A program made the translations under genes and the position numbers. Shown piece by piece: positions 1 through 6,345 of a stretch of 9,213 nt of DNA. Source of the stretch: JBCCGE01 sp039029455 (GTDB lineage Bacteria; Pseudomonadota; Gammaproteobacteria; Arenicellales; Poriferihabitantaceae). Where the stretch lies: positions 1 to 9,213 of the forward strand of contig JBCCGE010000115.1 of assembly GCA_039029455.1 (NCBI GenBank). Direction: 5' to 3'. Position 1 is the stretch's first letter. Every line of letters begins with the position of its first letter. Below the pieces are notes generated by a model. It saw nothing but the letters and a program-made list of their open reading frames with translations, made no database searches and was not told where the DNA came from.

Positions 1-31
1 CGTGGTTGAGGCCAAGTGCGAATAAATGCAT
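1..31 (-). CDS. hemA: Glutamyl-tRNA reductase, N-terminal fragment (5' end only)
   Basis: Only the first ten codons are inside the window; the gene continues off the left edge. Read on the minus strand from the ATG at 31-29 they give MHLFALGLNH, which lines up without gaps with the conserved HemA start (E. coli MTLLALGINH). HemA reduces glutamyl-tRNA(Glu) to glutamate-1-semialdehyde, the first step of C5-pathway tetrapyrrole synthesis. Its position, divergent from the TPR-lipoprotein/lolB/ispE operon, is the standard gammaproteobacterial arrangement and supports the call despite the short fragment. No strong Shine-Dalgarno precedes the ATG; GGAC about 15 nt upstream is the nearest purine-rich stretch. 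Ten residues alone would be weak evidence; the call rests on motif plus synteny. Confidence 0.85.
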   Translation of the reverse strand, partial: MHLFALGLNH

Positions 32-147
32 TTTTGACTAAATTCGGTGTCCAACAGTGACGACGAAAATCTCTTATCGAAACTGGACACTAAATTTTTC
101 GTAAGACTTTTACCGGGTTAAATGTCTAGCGAATAGCGCTGGCTCGG

Positions 148-177
148 ATTATAAGTTGAGAGCTGTGGTCTTGTCTT
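148..177 (-). promoter_or_regulatory. Candidate sigma-70 promoter for hemA
   Basis: On the minus strand there is a perfect TATAAT -10 box (plus 148-153) preceded, after an 18-bp spacer, by AAGACA (plus 172-177), which matches TTGACA at 4 of 6 positions. Transcription would start near 141 and give a hemA leader of about 110 nt. The leader contains a 7-bp inverted repeat (GTGTCCA 48-54 / TGGACAC 84-90). This is sequence matching only. I found no comparably good plus-strand promoter for the divergent operon between 32 and 249. Confidence 0.45.
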
Positions 178-249
178 GTCGAGTGACGCTATTTAGGCAA
201 ATTTCGTCAGATTAAACGCAAATATTGCAGATTTGTTAGACTTTTGAAC

Positions 250-2094
250 ATGAAATTCCAATCTGTCCGGCATTTTCTCGCCGTTGGGCTCCGGATTATC
301 CGTCTGCCATCCGTCTCGTTATCTGCGAGCGCACTGTTCTGCCTGTTGCTGACCGCATGTGTTGGCGGTGCGCCGGTTGGCGACGCCTCGTCAGAGAACC
401 TCAGCTCGCAACAGGTTGATAACGGTTCTGATGCAGCTACCGCTGCAGACGAACTCATCGTTACGCAGACCGGTGAAGTTGACAACCATTCAACGAATCC
501 GGAGTTCATCTACAACTATCTGGCCGCTCAGATCGCCCGCCAGCGCAGAGATTTCAGTACAGCCCATGATTCGATGAAGAAAGCTGCAGAGCTTTCGGGC
601 GACTATCGGGTTGTTGGCGAAGCGATCCGGCTGGCGCATCAGGTCAATGATTATGAATCAGCGATCGAATTGTCCAAACTGCTTGGCACGATTCAGCCCG
701 ACAACCATCTCGCGGTATTGTCAGAGGCCAGCGCGCTGTTTCGTTCCGGCCGCAGCGATGATGCACTCGCGGTGCTCGTCGATCTTTCGGTCGCACAGGA
801 CGTTGGCGATGAATCGGTTCTGCAGGAAGTGGCGATCATGGTGGCACGTCAGGAACGTGAAGGCGTAGAGGGGCTTCTCGACAGTATCGAGTCAAAAGCC
901 GCTGACGCCGGCGACAGTCATCAGCTTTGGATGCTCGCCGCTTTGACGGCATCGCGATCAGAGCGTATGGATCGTTTCAAATCCAGCATCAACAAGAGTT
1001 TGCAGGCTCTTCCGTCGTGGGAGACTGCCGCGATTCTTAAACTGACCCACCTGTCTGAAGACGATCTTCGCGACGATTTTGTTGCGTTTGCGCAGAACCA
1101 CATCGAATCGTTTCCTGAGCATCACCGGTTTACCGTACAGTATGCGCGTCTGCTTGTTGGCGGCGATGATCTGGATAACGCAATACGGTATTTGCAGCAG
1201 GTGCTGGAAGCAGACCCCGGCAACCTCGACGCGTCCTATACCGCTGCACTGGTCTATCTTGAACTTGAGCAAATCGACGACGCCCGACCGCTGCTGGAAA
1301 ACTATCTCGCCGCAGTTCCCGATAATGATCAGGTCAAAATCTATCTGGCCGATATATTCCGCGACCAGCAGGAATTCGAAGAAGCCTCACGACTGCTAAG
1401 ACAAATCCGCAGCGAGCAGTTCTATCTGGACGCACAGATTGCACTGTCTCGTGTCATCGCCCTGCAAAGCGATGTCGAAGCCGGGGCGCGGTACATGCGC
1501 CGAATTGACGCCCAGAATGAGGAGCAGGCGGTTCGACTGATTCTTGCCCAGGACATTCTGTTTCGGGATTTTGATCGCCTTGATCGTTCAAAAGAAATAC
1601 TGGACGAGGCCATCGACCGAATGCCCGATCAACCCAGACTGCTGTACAACCGTGGATTGCTGGCGGCTCAAATGAATCTGCTCGAAATACACGAGGCGGA
1701 TATGCGGTCTGTGATTGAACTGCAGCCCGAAAATGCGCATGCCTACAATGCACTTGGATACACCCTGGCGGATCAGACCAATCGATTTGACGAGGCCCTT
1801 GACCTGATTGTTCAGGCACTTGAACTGGCACCGGACGATCCTTTCATTCTGGACAGCATGGGCTGGATCCAGTACCGGATTGGCAACAATACCGACGCTA
1901 TCGACTACCTTGAACGCGCCATTGATAACCGCAAAGATGCTGAAATTGCAGCCCATCTGGGCGAGGTGCTCTGGGTTGAGGACAGAAAGTCAGAGGCTCG
2001 CACAATCTGGTCGCAGGGTCTGGAATGGGACCCCAAGAACAAGACCCTGATAGACACTATGGATCGATTCCTGGCATCTGATTCTGCCATCTGA
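250..2094 (+). CDS. lbcA: TPR outer-membrane lipoprotein, LbcA-like (ortholog of P. aeruginosa PA4667 by synteny)
   Basis: A 614-residue protein with a lipoprotein signal peptide: basic n-region, hydrophobic core and lipobox LTAC at residues 34-37, so Cys37 would be lipidated. Valine at +2 is compatible with sorting to the outer membrane. Residues ~83-600 are helical TPR-like repeats; the best conserved part is C-terminal, with a DSMGW motif near 533-537 and AHLGEVLW at 568-575. In P. aeruginosa the syntenic protein LbcA is the lipoprotein partner of the periplasmic protease CtpA and helps degrade peptidoglycan hydrolases. That role is known there and only inferred here. ATG at 250 is preferred over TTG at 244 because it is canonical; neither has a convincing ribosome-binding site. 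The n-region is long (about 20 residues before the hydrophobic core). The gene ends in tandem stops (TGA TAA), 28 nt before lolB, and probably heads the operon. Confidence 0.8.
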   Translation: MKFQSVRHFLAVGLRIIRLPSVSLSASALFCLLLTACVGGAPVGDASSENLSSQQVDNGSDAATAADELIVTQTGEVDNHSTNPEFIYNYLAAQIARQRRDFSTAHDSMKKAAELSGDYRVVGEAIRLAHQVNDYESAIELSKLLGTIQPDNHLAVLSEASALFRSGRSDDALAVLVDLSVAQDVGDESVLQEVAIMVARQEREGVEGLLDSIESKAADAGDSHQLWMLAALTASRSERMDRFKSSINKSLQALPSWETAAILKLTHLSEDDLRDDFVAFAQNHIESFPEHHRFTVQYARLLVGGDDLDNAIRYLQQVLEADPGNLDASYTAALVYLELEQIDDARPLLENYLAAVPDNDQVKIYLADIFRDQQEFEEASRLLRQIRSEQFYLDAQIALSRVIALQSDVEAGARYMRRIDAQNEEQAVRLILAQDILFRDFDRLDRSKEILDEAIDRMPDQPRLLYNRGLLAAQMNLLEIHEADMRSVIELQPENAHAYNALGYTLADQTNRFDEALDLIVQALELAPDDPFILDSMGWIQYRIGNNTDAIDYLERAIDNRKDAEIAAHLGEVLWVEDRKSEARTIWSQGLEWDPKNKTLIDTMDRFLASDSAI

Positions 2095-2122
2095 TAACGC
2101 TGACCCAAAGGATGCTGCAACG

Positions 2123-2857
2123 ATGATGGCATTTCGCCGCGACTCACTTGTCCGCTCACCTCGCGGAATTATTACGCTACTCGCTGGTCTGCTGATCCTG
2201 CAGGGGTGTGCAAGCACTCAAACTGCTATACCGGTCGAAGACACAACCATCCCCCTGGAAACTGCACTGTGGCAGGACAATCTGGCCCGCCTGAGCAAAG
2301 TGGATAAATGGAATCTTAAGGGGAAAATGGCGGTTAAAACCGGCCGCAAAGGCGGCACTGCAACGCTGAACTGGGCTTACAACACTGAAAATCAGGATAT
2401 TGAGCTCTATGGTCCGTTCGGCGGTGGACGCGTCATCATCGCGGCTAATGATGATGGCGCACTGTTGCGTGACACTCGCGGAAGAGAAATCAGGGGCGAT
2501 ACACCGGATGATGTTCTGTACCAGCGTCTTGGCTGGCAGGTGCCGTTCAACGAAATGGTGTATTGGGGCCGGGGCATTCCGTCCGACGGCGCAAGCGACA
2601 TAGAAATTGACAGTAACGGACGACTGAAAAAACTCAAACAGGGAAACTGGCAGGTCGAATATCAGGACTATCGACCTGTGGTTGCACTCGCAGACGATCA
2701 GCCGGTTGATCTGATTCTGCCGCGCAAACTGACGATTAGCGCGATCCCGGGGACAATGGAAATTTACGACGACGATGGCAAGTACATCGGCGATGATTTG
2801 AGTGTAAAGGTGATTCTCAAACGCTGGTGGGACATCAGCATGGTCGACACTCCCTGA
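2123..2857 (+). CDS. lolB: Outer-membrane lipoprotein receptor LolB
   Basis: LolB accepts lipoproteins from the periplasmic carrier LolA and inserts them into the inner leaflet of the outer membrane. The 244-residue product has a lipoprotein signal peptide with lipobox LQGC at 26-29 (Cys29, followed by Ala-Ser, so outer-membrane sorting). Family features follow in order: W-x-L-x-G-K-M-A near 60-70, an ELYGPFGGG segment near 94-102 matching the NPLGS loop of E. coli LolB, a VPFNEMVYWGRGIP segment matching the conserved IPLNSLRQWILGLP, and a late W-x-V-E-Y strand. Phe99 sits where E. coli has the exposed loop Leu that aids lipoprotein insertion (my alignment by eye). It is longer than E. coli LolB (207). 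AAAGGA at 2107-2112 lies 10 nt before the ATG at 2123; a second ATG follows at 2126. The ATG at 2112 opens only four codons before a stop. Confidence 0.93.
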   Translation: MMAFRRDSLVRSPRGIITLLAGLLILQGCASTQTAIPVEDTTIPLETALWQDNLARLSKVDKWNLKGKMAVKTGRKGGTATLNWAYNTENQDIELYGPFGGGRVIIAANDDGALLRDTRGREIRGDTPDDVLYQRLGWQVPFNEMVYWGRGIPSDGASDIEIDSNGRLKKLKQGNWQVEYQDYRPVVALADDQPVDLILPRKLTISAIPGTMEIYDDDGKYIGDDLSVKVILKRWWDISMVDTP

Positions 2858-2883
2858 CGCTGACCGCAGGGCGGAGATCCGTT

Positions 2884-3723
2884 TTGTCACAACTGAATTT
2901 GCTGGCGCCAGCCAAAATCAATCTGTTTCTGCATGTCACCGGTCGAAGGTCGGACGGTTATCACACTCTGCAAACGGCGTTCCAGTTTCTGAACTGGTAC
3001 GACAATGTCGATCTGGAAGCCAACCACTCGGGGAAGATTGTTCGGCATGACATTAACTCGACCGGTTTGCCGGAAGATGATCTCACCATCAGGGCTGCGC
3101 GACTGTTGCAGCAATACTCGGGAATCCGACTCGGCGCAGACATCACGCTAAGAAAAAATATTCCCGCAGGTGCCGGCCTCGGCGGCGGCAGCTCGGACGC
3201 GGCGGCGACCCTGATGGGATTGAATACGTTATGGAAAACGCACCTGAATCAGCAACAACTTCTCGAACTCGCAGCTCTGTTAGGTGCCGATGTACCAATA
3301 TTTGTTTTTGGTCATGCCGCATGGGCTGAGGGTATCGGTGATGAACTCTACCGAATAGACCCCGAAGAGCGGTGGTATTGCCTGGTGATGCCGGACGCGA
3401 TCGTACCCACTGCAGCCATTTTCGAACATCCGGACCTGAAACGGGATACGGCTTCAGTCTCAATTGGTGATCTGCCGGATTTCAGTTCAGTAAATGATCT
3501 TGAGGCCGTAACCCGCACCACGCATCCGATCGTTGACCGGGCCTTCAGTCGCATCGGCGCGGCCCACAAACCTCAGCTCAACGGTTCCGGCAGCAGTATA
3601 TTTTTACCCTGTAACTCAGAACAGGACGCTGAACGTATTGCCGCCGAACTGGCAAGGGGTCAGTTGGAAACCCGAGTCTGCCGAGCTTACAACAGTCATC
3701 CTCATCTGAACCTCGTGAGTTGA
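2884..3723 (+). CDS. ispE: 4-diphosphocytidyl-2-C-methyl-D-erythritol kinase IspE
   Basis: A GHMP-family kinase that phosphorylates CDP-methylerythritol with ATP, the fourth step of the MEP isoprenoid pathway. The 279-residue product (E. coli 283) opens with APAKINLFLHVTGRRSDGYH; Lys11 matches catalytic Lys10 of E. coli. The glycine-rich ATP loop PAGAGLGGGSSDAA is at 94-107, and GADVP carries Asp136, matching catalytic Asp141. The C-terminal GSGSSIF motif is also present. I chose the TTG start at 2884 because GGAG (2873-2876) lies 7 nt upstream and the protein then begins exactly where homologs do. A GTG at 2827 would add 19 unconserved residues and overlap lolB. The gap to lolB is 26 nt, so co-transcription is likely. 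The gene converges on speB with a 25-nt gap and no visible intrinsic terminator. Confidence 0.95.
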   Translation: MSQLNLLAPAKINLFLHVTGRRSDGYHTLQTAFQFLNWYDNVDLEANHSGKIVRHDINSTGLPEDDLTIRAARLLQQYSGIRLGADITLRKNIPAGAGLGGGSSDAAATLMGLNTLWKTHLNQQQLLELAALLGADVPIFVFGHAAWAEGIGDELYRIDPEERWYCLVMPDAIVPTAAIFEHPDLKRDTASVSIGDLPDFSSVNDLEAVTRTTHPIVDRAFSRIGAAHKPQLNGSGSSIFLPCNSEQDAERIAAELARGQLETRVCRAYNSHPHLNLVS

Positions 3724-3748
3724 GGATCACACAACCCAACGCTTCACG

Positions 3749-4705
3749 TTAAATGGACTCCCCCAGCTTGTGGCGGCACGCGTACAGGCAAGTGATCTCA
3801 TAAGCCAGTGTCGCGCCCAGCAGTGAGGTGACCTCGGCGTGATCGTACGGCGGTGACACTTCGACCAGATCCATGCCTACCACGTTCAGTCCACGCAGAT
3901 CGCGAATAATATGAAGTGCTTCTGATGAACTCAACCCCCCGCATACGGGTGTTCCAGTACCCGGCGCAAATGCCGGATCAACACAGTCAATATCGAATGT
4001 CAGGTAGGTTTTTTCATTGCCGAGTATCGACTTAATCTCGTTTGTCACCTCTTCAATTGAACGACGCTGAACCCACTGCGCGTCGAGAACATTGAAACCC
4101 ATCGTGTCGTCGTTGGTAGTGCGAATTCCAACCTGTACAGACTTTTCCGGATTAATGAGACCTTCCTTCACAGCATGGTAGAACATCGTCCCATGGTCTA
4201 TACGGCCCTCCTCGCCTTCCCAGGTATCGGTATGCGCGTCAAACTGTAATAGAGACAGCGGGCCGTGCTTCTTAACATGAGCGCGCAGTATCGGAAGCGT
4301 CAGGTAGTGGTCACCTCCCAGTGAAAGCACCGCGCAGTCGCCTTCCAGAATCTCAGTAATATGCGCCTCAATTTCTTCGGGCACGCGCTCCGGCCTGCCG
4401 TGGTCGAAAAAACAATCCCCGTAATCGATCGTGTTGAGAAGCTCAAAAGCATCAAATTCCCAGGGCCAGTGGCGGCCCCATGACACCTCTGTCGACGCGG
4501 AACGGATGGCTCTGGGTCCGAACCGGGTCCCGGCACGATTTGTTGTTGCCGTATCAAACGGGATACCGGTCACCGCCAGATCCGCGGTGGTCAAATCCCG
4601 ACTGTACTGCCGACGGCAGAAGCTGAGCGCCCCACCGTAGTTTGGCTCCGGATTGACCGGTCCGGGGCGATTTTCCAGAAACGCGAAATCGTTTTGATGG
4701 GTCAC
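3749..4705 (-). CDS. speB: Agmatinase (agmatine ureohydrolase)
   Basis: An arginase/agmatinase-superfamily Mn2+ enzyme that hydrolyses agmatine to putrescine and urea. The metal-binding motifs are intact: GGDH at 130-133, DAHTD at 156-160 and DIDCVDP at 238-244. The flanks DHGTMFYHAVKEGLI, TFDIDCVDPAFAPGTGTPV and VGMDLVEVSP are very close to E. coli SpeB, which favours agmatinase over arginase, formiminoglutamase or guanidine hydrolase, although substrate cannot be proved from motifs. Length is 318 residues against 306 in E. coli; the extra residues are mostly N-terminal. The start is GTG (plus 4703-4705), with GGAG (plus 4714-4717) 8 nt upstream. It lies opposite to every neighbour except the distant hemA, between ispE and tRNA-Gln, where P. 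aeruginosa has no such gene. No speA or other polyamine gene is in view. It probably has its own promoter in the 4706-5000 region, near a palindrome at 4803-4816. Confidence 0.94.
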   Translation of the reverse strand: MTHQNDFAFLENRPGPVNPEPNYGGALSFCRRQYSRDLTTADLAVTGIPFDTATTNRAGTRFGPRAIRSASTEVSWGRHWPWEFDAFELLNTIDYGDCFFDHGRPERVPEEIEAHITEILEGDCAVLSLGGDHYLTLPILRAHVKKHGPLSLLQFDAHTDTWEGEEGRIDHGTMFYHAVKEGLINPEKSVQVGIRTTNDDTMGFNVLDAQWVQRRSIEEVTNEIKSILGNEKTYLTFDIDCVDPAFAPGTGTPVCGGLSSSEALHIIRDLRGLNVVGMDLVEVSPPYDHAEVTSLLGATLAYEITCLYACRHKLGESI

Positions 4706-4802
4706 TGATCAAACTCCAAATAAATTGTGGGAACTCGCCGCAGACCTGAGCTTTTCACCAGGGGCGGATCAAGCGGTGCGAACCGATAAATCTGCAGCTT
4801 CA

Positions 4803-4816
4803 AATTCAGCTGAATT
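4803..4816. promoter_or_regulatory. 14-bp perfect palindrome upstream of speB; candidate operator
   Basis: AATTCAGCTGAATT reads identically on both strands. It overlaps a minus-strand TAGAAT (plus 4814-4819), which matches the -10 consensus at 5 of 6 positions, although no good -35 lies at the right distance (only an A-run). More TTCAG/CTGAA half-sites follow at 4821-4825, 4850-4854 and 4862-4866. A repressor site controlling speB would fit this placement. It is not an ArgR box: those have TGAAT first and ATTCA second, the reverse order. The regulator is unknown. Confidence 0.35.
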
Positions 4817-4854
4817 CTAACTGAACACCGTAAAAGTTTTTTGCTGCCGTTCAG

Positions 4855-5035
4855 GTTTGGCTTCAGAGGTGGTTCATTGGCGGCTCGTAGAATTCGTCCC
4901 AGTGATCGAGGTATGCCGACCGTGTGAGATTCACCCGGCTAACGGCGAAAGATACCCCCGATCGGGTTGGCTTCCCTCACTGACCAGCCTGATCGTTATT
5001 CGACGCTCATGGTTCGCCATGAGCGTCTTTTTTTT
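4855..5035 (+). ncRNA. Possible small RNA of unknown identity ending in a strong terminator
   Basis: No convincing protein gene occupies 4706-5224, yet a textbook plus-strand terminator ends at 5035, so some plus-strand transcript should end there. The preceding ~180 nt can form local helices: GGC 4879-4881 with GCC 4915-4917 enclosing CTCG 4884-4887 with CGAG 4907-4910; GTGA 4924-4927 with TCAC 4931-4934 or, alternatively, GTGAG 4924-4928 with CTCAC 4976-4980; and the self-complementary CCCGATCGGG 4957-4966. I recognise no known family: 6S, 4.5S, tmRNA, RNase P RNA and the common riboswitch motifs were considered by eye and do not fit. I see no clear plus-strand promoter, so the 5' boundary is a guess. 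The alternative is that the terminator only stops read-through from ispE running antisense to speB. Confidence 0.3.
5002..5035 (+). terminator. Strong intrinsic terminator with UUCG tetraloop
   Basis: A perfect 11-bp stem (5002-5012 with 5017-5027) is capped by a TTCG loop (5013-5016) and followed directly by eight T (5028-5035). On the minus strand the stem is followed by GAATAACG, not T, so it works only in the plus direction. It isolates tRNA-Gln/prs from upstream plus-strand transcription. The nearest upstream plus-strand gene (ispE) ends about 1.28 kb away, which makes its position unexpected. Confidence 0.92.
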
Positions 5036-5067
5036 GGAAATTTCGTCGTAAATTCAGGACGTTTGGA

Positions 5068-5096
5068 TTGACACTCCTATGCCCAGAAAGGAAAAT
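5068..5096 (+). promoter_or_regulatory. Candidate promoter for tRNA-Gln and prs
   Basis: There is a perfect TTGACA -35 box at 5068-5073, a 17-bp spacer, and GAAAAT at 5091-5096 (4 of 6 against TATAAT). Transcription would begin near 5103, about 120 nt before the mature tRNA. It lies just downstream of the terminator at 5002-5035, a sensible place for a new transcription unit. A closer candidate, GTGACA at 5190-5195, has no acceptable -10. Apart from this, 5036-5224 shows no gene or repeat that I can support. Confidence 0.4.
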
Positions 5097-5224
5097 ACGC
5101 CGTCGTTTCCCAGCGCGCAGTGTGCACGTATTGAGGCCGCGTGCGCCTGAAATCCATTCACAGGAAACACCCGGGATTGAGCCATTCGGGTGACAATTAA
5201 AGGCAAAATTGCAATCGAAACAAT

Positions 5225-5301
5225 TGGGGTGTAGCCAAGTGGCCTAAGGCACCGGATTTTGATTCCGGCATTCGGAGGTTCGAATCCTCCCACCCCAGCC
5301 A
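5225..5301 (+). tRNA. tRNA-Gln (anticodon TTG, CCA encoded)
   Basis: The full cloverleaf can be traced. The acceptor stem TGGGGTG (5225-5231) pairs perfectly with CACCCCA (5291-5297), followed by discriminator G and genomic CCA (5299-5301). The anticodon stem CCGGA/TCCGG (5252-5256 with 5264-5268) encloses loop TTTTGAT with anticodon TTG at 5259-5261. The T stem GGAGG/CCTCC (5274-5278 with 5286-5290) encloses TTCGAAT. It is close to E. coli tRNA-Gln and reads CAA, and CAG by wobble. Its 3' end is 24 nt from the prs start with no terminator between, so it is probably the 5' cistron of a tRNA-prs transcript processed by RNases. Confidence 0.98.
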
Positions 5302-5325
5302 CAAACTATCCGAGAGGTTTTCCTG

Positions 5326-6276
5326 GTGTCCCTTGACAATCTTGCTGTATTTTCAGGCAATGCAAACCCGCCATTGGCGCAGGAGGTCGTGCAGTGCCTC
5401 GGTCTGCCCATGGGTAAAGCTCTCGTCAGCAAATTCAGTGACGGTGAGGTCAATGTAGAAATTATGGAAAACGTCCGAGGTCGGGACGTTTTCATCGTGC
5501 AGCCCACCTGTGCGCCCAGCAATGACAACCTTATGGAGCTGCTGGTGATGATCGATGCGCTGAAGCGCTCTTCGGCCGGACGAATTACTGCGGTCATGCC
5601 GTATTTTGGCTACGCCCGTCAGGATCGTCGGCCCCGCACAGCGCGCGTTGCGATATCTGCCAAACTGGTCGCGGAGATGATTAGTACAGCAGGTGCGGAT
5701 CGAGTCCTGACAATGGATCTGCATGCCGACCAGATTCAGGGCTTTTTCGATATCCCCACAGACAACATCTACGGTTCACCCGTCCTGATGAGCGAGCTTT
5801 GGCGCAAGCAGCTGCCCAATCCAATCATCGTCTCCCCGGACGTGGGCGGTGTGGTCCGAGCCCGGGCAATGGCGAAGCAGCTGGAGACCGATCTTGCGAT
5901 TATTGATAAGCGCCGCCCAAAAGCCAATGAAGCCAAAATCATGCACATCATTGGTGAAGTCGACAATCGGTCTTGCATCCTTATTGATGACATGGTCGAC
6001 ACCGCCAACACACTGTGTGAGGCCGCCCGTGCGCTGAAGGAACGCGGTGCAACCAAAGTACTTGCAACCTGTACTCACCCGGTACTGTCTGGCCCGGCTA
6101 TAGAACGCATTCAGAACTCTGAACTCGACGAACTGCTGGTGACCAATTCGATTCCCCTCAGCGAAGCGGCTCGGGAGTGCAACATGGTGACACAGCTGAG
6201 CGTAGCCGAGCTGCTGGCCGAATCGATTCGCCGAATTTCCTCAGGTGATTCGATCAGCAACCTGTTTATCGACTGA
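5326..6276 (+). CDS. prs: Ribose-phosphate pyrophosphokinase (PRPP synthetase)
   Basis: Makes PRPP from ribose 5-phosphate and ATP, feeding purine, pyrimidine, NAD, histidine and tryptophan synthesis in the cytosol. The 316-residue product (E. coli 315) is collinear with class I enzymes: FSDGEVNVEIMENVRG near 37-52, the catalytic flexible loop YFGYARQDRRPRTAR at 93-107, DLHADQIQGFFD from Asp131, DKRRPKANEA, and the PRPP loop LIDDMVDTANTL near 219-230. In that loop Asn228 replaces the glycine usual in DTGGT/DTAGT. The start is GTG at 5326, with GAGAGG (5312-5317) 8 nt upstream. The next gene, rplY, starts 69 nt downstream with no terminator between, so prs and rplY are likely co-transcribed as in relatives. 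Confidence 0.97.
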   Translation: MSLDNLAVFSGNANPPLAQEVVQCLGLPMGKALVSKFSDGEVNVEIMENVRGRDVFIVQPTCAPSNDNLMELLVMIDALKRSSAGRITAVMPYFGYARQDRRPRTARVAISAKLVAEMISTAGADRVLTMDLHADQIQGFFDIPTDNIYGSPVLMSELWRKQLPNPIIVSPDVGGVVRARAMAKQLETDLAIIDKRRPKANEAKIMHIIGEVDNRSCILIDDMVDTANTLCEAARALKERGATKVLATCTHPVLSGPAIERIQNSELDELLVTNSIPLSEAARECNMVTQLSVAELLAESIRRISSGDSISNLFID

Positions 6277-6345
6277 CGAAAAATTATCTGATTTTGAACT
6301 TGCGCCCGCGACTCTAGGGCATCTGGAATATTTTTGGAGAAAATT

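Noticed and set aside
2827..2883. Longer IspE start at GTG 2827
   Set aside because: It adds 19 residues absent from homologs and overlaps lolB; TTG 2884 has a well-placed GGAG and matches the family N-terminus.
2177..2890. Long antisense open frame (237 codons) opposite lolB
   Set aside because: The sense strand encodes a complete, motif-bearing LolB; the antisense frame has no recognisable domain or start signal and is a codon-bias shadow.
4803..4816. ArgR box upstream of the agmatinase gene
   Set aside because: ArgR half-sites are TGAAT...ATTCA; this palindrome has the reverse order (ATTCAG CTGAAT), so it is not an Arg box.
4855..5035. A known riboswitch or housekeeping RNA (6S, 4.5S, tmRNA, guanidine, TPP, FMN, lysine, cobalamin, c-di-GMP classes)
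   Set aside because: None of the hallmark conserved segments that I can recall is present; the interval remains unidentified.
4857..5051. Plus-strand reading frame of 64 codons in the gap before tRNA-Gln
   Set aside because: It runs through the intrinsic terminator at 5002-5035, has no ribosome-binding site, and its C-terminal residues are just the translated hairpin and T-tract.
5225..5301. tRNA-Gln as an integration site for a mobile element
   Set aside because: No integrase gene, no repeated tRNA 3' end and no element boundary could be found in the window.
5054..5302. Minus-strand open frame overlapping tRNA-Gln
   Set aside because: It is antisense to a perfect tRNA gene; frames of this kind opposite tRNAs are common annotation errors.
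6334..6345. TTG start four codons upstream for rplY
   Set aside because: The TTG overlaps the GGAG ribosome-binding site that serves the ATG at 6346.
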